Made by a program: the position numbers and the translations under genes. Of a DNA stretch of 11,447 nt, positions 6,946 through 11,447 are shown piece by piece. The first letter of the stretch is position 1. Each line of letters starts with the position of its first letter. Below the pieces are notes generated by a model. It was given only the letters and a program-made list of their open reading frames with translations, did not search any database and was not told the DNA's origin. Source of the DNA: an uncultured Lachnospiraceae bacterium (GTDB lineage Bacteria > Bacillota > Clostridia > Lachnospirales > Lachnospiraceae); NCBI GenBank assembly GCA_902766655.1, contig CACXEL010000262.1, positions 1 through 11,447 of the forward strand, read 5' to 3'.

Positions 6946-7007
6946 GGAAGCCTTGCCGGCTGCGGCTTCCATACTTCTTTGGGGAAGACCGGCCTGCGGA
7001 CAGGCCG
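6946..7007. repeat. Two inverted repeats in the divergent ConA-like/isomerase intergenic region
   Basis: GGAAGCC (6946-6952) pairs with GGCTTCC (6964-6970) around an 11-nt spacer. CGGCCTG (6990-6996) pairs with CAGGCCG (7001-7007) around CGGA. They lie between the two divergent promoters, upstream of both. They could be regulator sites acting on both genes, or fold as RNA if the region is transcribed. Apart from these and the promoters, the roughly 260-bp gap contains no gene that I can see. Confidence 0.5.
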
Positions 7008-7015
7008 CTGCCGTA

Positions 7016-7044
7016 TTGCATCGTACAGAAGCATTTGTTACAAT
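7016..7044 (+). promoter_or_regulatory. Promoter of the RpiB-family isomerase gene
   Basis: TTGCAT (7016-7021), 17 bp, then TACAAT (7039-7044, five of six matches), with TGT directly before the -10 box giving an extended -10. Transcription would start near 7051. The leader then begins with the hairpin CCGGCC (7056-7061) / GGCCGG (7069-7074), loop of seven, about 40 nt ahead of the start codon. Confidence 0.7.
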
Positions 7045-7115
7045 ATAAAAATGGACCGGCCAGGACAAGGCCGGCCAGTCTCCATCATCTCATTTCAAAG
7101 CAGGAGGATTTCACC

Positions 7116-7577
7116 ATGAAAATTGCCATGGCCAACGACCATGCGGGAACACGCATGAAAAATGAAATCAAAAAGCAGCTTGAAGCAATGGGACACGAGG
7201 TCGTAGACTTCGGCACCTACGACGAGAACGCCGCCGACCTCCCGGACTACGTCTACCCCGCCGCCCTGGCGGTGGCCAAAGGGGAATGCGACAGGGGCAT
7301 CTTCGTCGATGGCGTCGGCTACGGCAGCGCCATGATTGCCAACAAGATCAACGGCATCTACGCCGCCGTCTGCCAGGATCCCTTATGTGCCGCCCTCTCC
7401 CGCCAGCACAACGACACCAATGTCCTCTGCCTGGGCGCAAAGATCATCGGCACCCTGATCTCCACCGAGATCGTCAACACCTGGATGACCACGGACGCCT
7501 TCACCGCCGACAAGTACGTCCGCCGCGTGAACAAGGTCAAGGAGATCAACGACCGCCACTGCGTGCCGGTAAAATAA
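7116..7577 (+). CDS. rpiB: RpiB/LacA/LacB-family sugar-phosphate isomerase, Cys-less variant
   Basis: A 153-residue protein, the usual RpiB length, with a strong AGGAGG seven to eight bases before the ATG at 7116. The family pattern is clear: MKIAMANDHAG at the N-terminus, HEVVDFGTYDE (27-37), DLPDYVYPAALAVAKGECDRGIF (41-63), SAMIANKINGIYAAVC (71-86) and SRQHNDTNVLCLGAKIIG (95-112, with His98 and Asn99). Enzymes of this family interconvert aldose and ketose phosphates such as ribose 5-phosphate and ribulose 5-phosphate. The segment that reads CGTG in E. coli RpiB reads DGVG here (Asp65 in place of the catalytic Cys66, Val67 in place of Thr68), and the glutamate used by mycobacterial RpiB is not present at Ser71. 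The substrate may therefore differ from ribose 5-phosphate. The gene is monocistronic, with its own promoter and terminator. Confidence 0.9.
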   Translation: MKIAMANDHAGTRMKNEIKKQLEAMGHEVVDFGTYDENAADLPDYVYPAALAVAKGECDRGIFVDGVGYGSAMIANKINGIYAAVCQDPLCAALSRQHNDTNVLCLGAKIIGTLISTEIVNTWMTTDAFTADKYVRRVNKVKEINDRHCVPVK

Positions 7578-7619
7578 GACTTTCTCCACCCCTCACTCAA
7601 TTAGACTGCTCCGATTATT

Positions 7620-7678
7620 AAAAGCAGAGCCGCAGTTCCGTATCCTTTGGAGATACGGAACTGCGGCTCTGCTTTTTT
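7620..7678. terminator. Bidirectional intrinsic terminator after the isomerase gene
   Basis: A perfect 25-bp stem: arms 7620-7644 and 7652-7676, with the 7-nt loop CTTTGGA. T6 at 7673-7678 completes a strong terminator for the plus strand. On the minus strand TTTTAATAAT follows the stem, so it should also end the convergent transporter-dehydrogenase transcript. Confidence 0.95.
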
Positions 7679-7696
7679 CATTGTCTGGCATAAATC

Positions 7697-8350
7697 TCAC
7701 TCGGGCCAGACAAAGTGCGCGCCCCCGGCTTCGAGGCCGTCAATCAGAATGTTCTGCCCGGTGCAGAAGCGGTTGGTCACCGTCATGAAGTAGGACCACT
7801 CGGCTGCCTCGCGGACGGTCATCCAACGCTTGAGGGGCGTCACTGCCATGATTTGCGCCCAGAGGGCGGGGTCCTCCATGACCGGCCGGTTGAGCTCGGT
7901 CATGACGCCGCCGAAGTCCAGGCTGTTGCAGGTGGCGCCGTAAGGTGCGATCCGCAGGGCAACATTTTTCGTGTAGGCCAGCAAGCCTCCTTTGCTGGCT
8001 GCGTACTCGGGAAATTCAGACCCCGTGTGGGCACTGGCGGAACCGATCATGAGAACGGACCGAATCCCCTCGTGAATCCCGTAGTGCTCCGTGATGGCGA
8101 TGGTGCCTTTAAGGTTCACATCTATTTCGTCACTGCCCTGCACACCGGCGTTGTTGATGAGGATGTCCACCGGGGCAAGGTCCGGGTAGGCCTCCCGGTC
8201 CCGGATATCCAGGCGGTAGTGGGTGTAGCGGGCGTCCTCGATGGCGCTCTCCTTCAGGTCAAAGCCGACGACGGTGTGTTCATTTTCCAGAAAATACCGG
8301 GCGATGGCTTCCCCGATGCCGCCCGAACTGCCGGTGATCAGAATTCTCAT
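7697..8350 (-). CDS. Short-chain dehydrogenase/reductase
   Basis: A 217-residue cytosolic NAD(P)-dependent oxidoreductase of the classical SDR family. The cofactor motif TGSSGGIG is at residues 6-13. An acidic residue ends the second strand (GFD, Asp31), which favours NAD over NADP. NNAG is at 66-69, Asn79 sits in DVNLKG, serine is at about 104, and the catalytic YAASK is at 116-120. It is shorter than most classical members (about 250), mainly through a compact middle. The usual N-P-G after the catalytic helix reads NSLDFGGV, with Phe replacing Pro. The start has GGAAGG six to seven bases upstream, and its ATG overlaps the TGA of the transporter gene (ATGA), so the pair is translationally coupled. 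The substrate is unknown; it may act on whatever the transporter imports (inference). Confidence 0.93.
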   Translation of the reverse strand: MRILITGSSGGIGEAIARYFLENEHTVVGFDLKESAIEDARYTHYRLDIRDREAYPDLAPVDILINNAGVQGSDEIDVNLKGTIAITEHYGIHEGIRSVLMIGSASAHTGSEFPEYAASKGGLLAYTKNVALRIAPYGATCNSLDFGGVMTELNRPVMEDPALWAQIMAVTPLKRWMTVREAAEWSYFMTVTNRFCTGQNILIDGLEAGGAHFVWPE

Positions 8351-9105
8351 CTCTGTCCTTCCATTACATAGCGGGTGATGTAGCTCTCACCCACGCGCTG
8401 CCTCTCCCAGCTGTTCGAGACCCTGTAGCCGATGGGCGAGAAAATGACCTCGCAGAGGAGCTCAGCCACCGCGCCGGTGATGGCGCAGGTGATGCACTGG
8501 ACCATGGTCCATCCGAAGAAATGGTGGCTGACCAGGAGAGCAAAGACCAGGTTGTCCACGAACTGCCCGATGGCGGTCGATACGTAAGTCCGGACAGCGT
8601 ATGTCCCGAAGCTGACCTCATACTTCTTCCTGAGGCTCAGACCGATATACCAGTTGGTGAAATTGTTGACGACGGAGGAGACCAGGAAGGCGACGGAGCT
8701 GCCCAGGAGGACATACCATGTCCCACCGAAGGTGTGGTCCAGGGCAACATTGATGACGGCTTCGGAGCCATCCACAAAGGACTCTCCCCAGACGCCGGGG
8801 ATCCGGCTGCCAGCATAAAGAATAAGGCAGAAGAAAAGGTTGACCGAGATACCGCCCACCGTCAGCATGGTGGCTGCCCGCGGCCCGTAGCGGCGCGTCA
8901 CGATATCCAGGATCAGAAAGACGATCCAGGAAACAATAAAACCACAATCGAGAGCCAGCCAGGAAAAGGGCAGGTTGATGCTCTTGTTCGCCAGCAGGTT
9001 CATGGTAATTGTGGCCGCGATGAAAATGGAGACCGTCAGCGAGGGCAGCGAGCGGAAAAGCTCCGTCGACTCCCGGACCAGGTCCCTGAGTTTGGAAGTA
9101 TTCAT
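8347..9105 (-). CDS. VUT/YhhQ-family membrane transporter
   Basis: A 252-residue integral membrane protein with about six hydrophobic segments. It fits the VUT family (queuosine precursor transporter YhhQ/putative vitamin uptake, PF02592-like). Supporting motifs are NLLANKSINLP (36-46), LDCGFIVSWIVFLILDIVTRRYGPRAA (about 52-78, the family's Asp-x-x-Thr...YG block), and VRTYVSTAIGQFVDNLVFALLV in the second half, which corresponds to the family's STAIAQLIDT segment. AAGGAG lies eight bases before the ATG at 9105. A promoter at 9208-9236 and a leader with two hairpins precede it. It overlaps a short-chain dehydrogenase gene, which is not a standard partner of queuosine-precursor transporters, so the cargo may be different. 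The family assignment is fairly sure; the substrate is not. Confidence 0.82.
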   Translation of the reverse strand: MNTSKLRDLVRESTELFRSLPSLTVSIFIAATITMNLLANKSINLPFSWLALDCGFIVSWIVFLILDIVTRRYGPRAATMLTVGGISVNLFFCLILYAGSRIPGVWGESFVDGSEAVINVALDHTFGGTWYVLLGSSVAFLVSSVVNNFTNWYIGLSLRKKYEVSFGTYAVRTYVSTAIGQFVDNLVFALLVSHHFFGWTMVQCITCAITGAVAELLCEVIFSPIGYRVSNSWERQRVGESYITRYVMEGQR

Positions 9106-9134
9106 TTGTTTTTCTCCTTGGTTTTATTATTTTA

Positions 9135-9203
9135 CGAGAAGGATTTAGAGGCCGAACTTCTCGGTTGGCGGCCATGATGACTTCCCATGCCGAAGCCGCC
9201 AAC
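9135..9203 (-). promoter_or_regulatory. Candidate structured 5' leader of the VUT transporter
   Basis: Reading the minus strand from the expected transcription start near 9201, the first hairpin is GTTGGCGGC (9203-9195 side) paired with GCCGCCAAC (9172-9164), with an inner CATG/CATG pairing. The second is CGAGAAG (9163-9157) paired with CTTCTCG (9141-9135). They are directly adjacent. No U-run follows, so it is not a terminator. TTCTC of the second hairpin could instead pair with GAGAA of the ribosome binding site (9116-9112). This resembles a translation-controlling riboswitch layout; no known class was recognised. Confidence 0.45.
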
Positions 9204-9207
9204 GTCT

Positions 9208-9236
9208 AATATATTATCTTAAGTTGAAAAATGCAA
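9208..9236 (-). promoter_or_regulatory. Promoter of the transporter-dehydrogenase unit
   Basis: On the minus strand, TTGCAT (9236-9231) and TATATT (9213-9208, five of six matches) are 17 bp apart. The -35 box overlaps the foot of the 26-bp stem-loop. The transcript would start at about 9201, at the edge of the first leader hairpin. Confidence 0.65.
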
Positions 9237-9299
9237 GCATATTCGTAACTATTCAGCACCCCACAGCTCGGGATGCTGAATAGTTACGAATATGCTTGC
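9228..9299 (-). terminator. 26-bp perfect stem-loop, terminator-like on the minus strand
   Basis: Arms 9233-9258 and 9274-9299 are exact inverted complements over 26 bp, with three further pairs after one mismatch (CCC 9260-9262 / GGG 9270-9272). On the minus strand the stem is followed by ATTTTT (9232-9227), so it should end the AraC-phosphatase transcript. The plus side has no U-run. Between it and the phosphatase stop (9300-9397) I see only a short CCGGTGA (9337-9343) / TCACCGG (9380-9386) repeat. Confidence 0.75.
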
Positions 9300-9397
9300 T
9301 TCATCGATTATTCGGTCGAACGCAGGAGGATGCGAGCCGGTGAGGGAATCTGCAGGAAATACTACCCGGCCTGAGCTATTCACCGGTTTGACCGCTT

Positions 9398-10141
9398 TCA
9401 CTTGAAAGATTTCTCGAACCCCGTCTCGTCATCCCCGAAGCACTCGACATACCTGGCCCTCTTCGATGGCTCGATGCCCTCCCTCTCCAGGTGCGGCACC
9501 GCGCCGAAGCTGTTCACGCGGAAGGATACCTTCCCCGGCCTTCGCTCCTCGGTGTAGACGCTGATGATGGAGGTCGGCGCCGTGGAGAAGCCGTGCCAGA
9601 GCACCATGGTTGATACGTTGAGGAGGTGCGAGAGGATCACATAGCTGACCCCCAGATGGCAGAACAGGGCCACCGTATCGTGATTTGGCCGGACGCTCTC
9701 GTAAATGAGCCCATTCCGCCTGTATCCATGTTCCTCAAGAAGAGTGTCGATCCCGTCCCGGACCCACTCGTACTCTTCGCGCACATGCCCTTCCCGCATG
9801 ACCGGCACGTCGCACCAATGGTCCTTGTCGAAGAAGAGGGGCTCGGCGGTCCAGTCCTCAGGCAGCCAGTCCCAGACGATATGCTTGCGCCCCGGGCTGT
9901 CCGGGCGGTCGATGAGGGGGCTGAATTCCCGGAGCCAGGGCTTCATTTCCGGGACCAGGTCCTTGTGGGCAAGACCCAGCTCTGCGGTCAGGGCCGCCCT
10001 GCCCAGGGGCGAAACATAAGCCTTGTCAATGGGAATATCTTTCAGGTACCTGCCCAGGGCTTCGGCCTCCCGGCGTCCCCGCGGGGTCAGTGAATCATTG
10101 ACATAGTCCGGGTCTCCGTGGCGAATGATGATGAGGCGCAT
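9398..10141 (-). CDS. Histidine phosphatase family protein
   Basis: A 247-residue cytoplasmic protein of the phosphoglycerate mutase-like histidine phosphatase superfamily. The catalytic RHG is at residues 7-9 (IIIRHGDPDY, His8 being the phosphorylated residue). LTPRGRREAEALGRYL follows at 18-33, SPLGRA with the second arginine (Arg48) at 44-49, an acidic residue in LREFSP (Glu72), and the second catalytic histidine at FCHLG (His162). The insert between residues 75 and 150 is longer and Trp-rich compared with minimal members. AAAAAGGAGAC precedes the ATG closely. It lies 92 bp downstream of an AraC-type regulator on the same strand and is probably co-transcribed with it. The likely substrates are phosphate monoesters, perhaps a sugar phosphate given the isomerase and phosphoketolase nearby; this is inference. 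Confidence 0.9.
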   Translation of the reverse strand: MRLIIIRHGDPDYVNDSLTPRGRREAEALGRYLKDIPIDKAYVSPLGRAALTAELGLAHKDLVPEMKPWLREFSPLIDRPDSPGRKHIVWDWLPEDWTAEPLFFDKDHWCDVPVMREGHVREEYEWVRDGIDTLLEEHGYRRNGLIYESVRPNHDTVALFCHLGVSYVILSHLLNVSTMVLWHGFSTAPTSIISVYTEERRPGKVSFRVNSFGAVPHLEREGIEPSKRARYVECFGDDETGFEKSFK

Positions 10142-10233
10142 ACTTGTCTCCTTTTTCGTAAGTTATCTCTGTATTCCTTCCCTTTCGACAACCTCTTCCT
10201 CAGGCATTGACCGCCCGGGTTGCTTCCTCTGTA

Positions 10234-10965
10234 CTACTGTCTTCCACGGCGGTAGGCGAGCGGCGTCATCCCGTTCATCTTCTTGAAGGCCTCCGTAAAA
10301 TGACTCTGCGAGCTGAAGGCCAGAATGTCGCTGATCTCCGCCAGCGAGAAATCGGAAAAGCGCAGCATGTTCCGCGCCGCCTCCATGCGCTTGCCCGCTA
10401 TATAATCCGAGACGCTCATCCCGATCTCCTGCTTGAAGAGGGTAGACAGGTAGGATGGGCTCAGACCGGTCTCCTCCGCCAGGTCCGACATGCGGATCCG
10501 GGTGTGGAGGTGATGGTAAATGAAATCCAGGCACTTTTCGACAGGCCTCGAACAGGCCTTTGCCTTGGTCATTCCCGCCATCTCCTGCGTGTAAAATGCG
10601 AACATCTCCTTGAAGAGCCCGGTCACCTCATCCACCGTCTTCAGAAGATCCATCCTCTGGATGAAGAGGTCGCTGATATTGAAGGCCCGCTCAGAATCCA
10701 TCCCGCCGGAGATGGCCGTCCTGGCCGCCACCGTGACGGCAGCGACAAAGAGGTACTTGGCGTTCCGGACCGGGTCATCCGACAGGTGCCCGTTCCTGCC
10801 CGCCATATGAACCACCCCGGCTTCCTCGACAGCCCGCATATCCCCGGCCTTCATCAGCTCAAAGAGTAAGCTCTCCTCCTCGGAGGTGTGGTGGCGGAAT
10901 TCATTTTCGCGGCTGATGAACTCCAGGTATTTCAGCTTTTGCTCAGTCACTGTCGCTTCCGCCAT
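10234..10965 (-). CDS. AraC-family transcriptional regulator
   Basis: A 243-residue protein. The N-terminal 135 residues are mostly helical with no cupin pattern and no recognised sensor domain. The C-terminal double helix-turn-helix spans about 144-241: CLDFIYHHLHTRIRMSDLAEETGLSPSYLSTLFKQEIG for the first half, then ISDILAFSSQSHFTEAFKKMNGMTPLAYRR for the second. The start at 10965 has AAGGAGA about nine bases upstream; a GTG two codons earlier is too close to that site. Only about 45 bp separate it from the terminator of the phosphoketolase gene, and no -10 box is obvious there, so leaky read-through may drive it. It precedes the histidine phosphatase. It may regulate the phosphatase or the phosphoketolase; the target is not shown. 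Confidence 0.92.
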   Translation of the reverse strand: MAEATVTEQKLKYLEFISRENEFRHHTSEEESLLFELMKAGDMRAVEEAGVVHMAGRNGHLSDDPVRNAKYLFVAAVTVAARTAISGGMDSERAFNISDLFIQRMDLLKTVDEVTGLFKEMFAFYTQEMAGMTKAKACSRPVEKCLDFIYHHLHTRIRMSDLAEETGLSPSYLSTLFKQEIGMSVSDYIAGKRMEAARNMLRFSDFSLAEISDILAFSSQSHFTEAFKKMNGMTPLAYRRGRQ

Positions 10966-11003
10966 ACACACTCTCTCCTTTCACGGAGCCTTCCTCATAT
11001 TTC

Positions 11004-11038
11004 CAAAGAAAGCAGGGGCCGGGAATCCGGCCCCCGCT
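11004..11038 (-). terminator. Intrinsic terminator after the phosphoketolase gene
   Basis: Arms AGCAGGGGCCGG (11011-11022) and CCGGCCCCCGCT (11027-11038) pair over 12 bp with one mismatch around the loop GAAT. On the minus strand they are followed by TTTCTTT (11010-11004). It lies 55 bp after the phosphoketolase stop and ahead of the AraC-type gene. The interrupted U-run suggests incomplete termination. Confidence 0.75.
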
Positions 11039-11092
11039 GCATAAAGGTTATTCACCGCCGGGCTCCCAACAGGCGGCCCGGATATCTGCTTT

Positions 11093-11447
11093 TCAGCGCT
11101 CCCACTTCCAGCCGGCGACCTCGGGAAGGTCCATGCCGTACTCGTGGATGTACTGCTTGTGCTCGACCAGCTTGTTGCGCATCTTCTGGTAGAGGTAGGC
11201 GCCCCGGTTGCCGAGCTGCGGCAGGTGGCGGAGAGCCTCGATGACCAGGTGGAAGCGGTCGATATCGTTCTGGACGCGGACGTCGAAGGGCGTCGTGATA
11301 GTGCCCTCCTCCTTGTAGCCGCGGACGTGCATCATGCGGTTGTTGTGGCGGCGGTAGGTCAGCTCGTGGACCAGGCTGGTGTAGCCGTGGAAGGCGAAGA
11401 TGACCGGCTTGTCCGTGGTGAAGAGCAGGTCATAATCCGCGTCGGAC
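11093..11447 (-). CDS. xfp: Phosphoketolase (xylulose 5-phosphate/fructose 6-phosphate), C-terminal fragment
   Basis: The last 117 codons of a gene whose start lies beyond the right edge. The translated text DADYDLLFTTDKPVIFAFHGYTSLVHELTYRRHNNRMMHVRGYKEEGTITTPFDVRVQNDIDRFHL is diagnostic for the phosphoketolase C-terminal domain, and the ending LVEHKQYIHEYGMDLPEVAGWKW is the usual C-terminus. The enzyme is a cytosolic, thiamine diphosphate-dependent phosphoketolase. It splits xylulose 5-phosphate (and often fructose 6-phosphate) with phosphate into acetyl phosphate and glyceraldehyde 3-phosphate (or erythrose 4-phosphate). The thiamine diphosphate-binding parts are outside the window. The frame is intact up to the edge. 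Its presence beside an RpiB-type isomerase supports a pentose-fermenting setting. Full enzyme length in the family is about 790-800 residues. Confidence 0.95.
   Translation of the reverse strand, partial: SDADYDLLFTTDKPVIFAFHGYTSLVHELTYRRHNNRMMHVRGYKEEGTITTPFDVRVQNDIDRFHLVIEALRHLPQLGNRGAYLYQKMRNKLVEHKQYIHEYGMDLPEVAGWKWER

Noticed and set aside
8521..9177. Plus-strand open frame opposite the VUT gene
   Set aside because: Antisense to a well-supported membrane protein gene; the product is hydrophilic and unlike any family.
9135..9203. Assignment of the VUT leader to a named preQ1 riboswitch class
   Set aside because: The gene family makes this tempting, but I could not match the conserved core of any preQ1 class by eye, so only a structured leader is claimed.
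9387..9400. cre-like site (TGAAAGCGGTCAAA on the minus strand) for catabolite control
   Set aside because: It matches the core but misses several consensus positions, and it lies across the stop codon of the phosphatase, over 150 bp from any promoter.
10142..10233. Separate promoter for the histidine phosphatase (TTGTCG with a GATAAC-like box)
   Set aside because: The -10 match and spacing are poor; co-transcription with the AraC-type gene is simpler.

Overview
The window looks like chromosomal DNA of a Gram-positive, low-oxygen member of the Bacillota, most likely a Lachnospiraceae-type clostridium with moderately high GC. This is inferred from the strong AGGAGG-type ribosome binding sites, the LplB/YtcP-type sugar permeases with no ATPase gene of their own, a YesL-like (DUF624) protein, a phosphoketolase, AraC and LacI regulators, and intrinsic terminators with long perfect stems. 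No rRNA, tRNA, CRISPR array, transposase or phage gene was seen.

Region 1 (1-2150, minus strand) is a carbohydrate ABC importer operon read right to left. It holds an LplB-like permease, an LplC/YtcP-like permease, and the first 35 codons of a substrate-binding lipoprotein that runs off the left edge. A TATAAT promoter at 2037-2065 lies in an unusual array of ATGCAC-core repeats and carries a TTGCGCAA palindrome across its -35 box.

Region 2 (2221-6085, plus strand) starts divergently. A LacI-family regulator with a near-consensus promoter is followed by a YesL/DUF624 membrane protein and, overlapping it by 4 bp, a membrane-anchored protein of unknown function. A cupin-AraC regulator follows. 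These genes probably control or assist the sugar importer.

Region 3 (6123-7678): a bidirectional terminator separates the AraC gene from a convergent cytoplasmic concanavalin-like protein of the 3-keto-disaccharide hydrolase type. Divergent from that is an RpiB/LacAB-family sugar-phosphate isomerase whose usual catalytic cysteine is aspartate. The intergenic region between them holds four short inverted repeats. A second bidirectional terminator with a 25-bp stem closes the region.

Region 4 (7697-11447, minus strand, read right to left) holds the C-terminal end of a phosphoketolase, a terminator, an AraC-type regulator, a histidine phosphatase, a 26-bp perfect stem-loop, and a two-gene unit of a VUT/YhhQ-type transporter and a short-chain dehydrogenase overlapping by ATGA. 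The transporter has a promoter directly after the stem-loop and a leader with two predicted hairpins.

Taken together, the window is a carbohydrate uptake and pentose-phosphate/phosphoketolase neighbourhood with several local regulators. The least explained parts are the transporter-dehydrogenase pair with its structured leader, the isomerase variant, and the membrane-anchored protein next to the YesL homologue.
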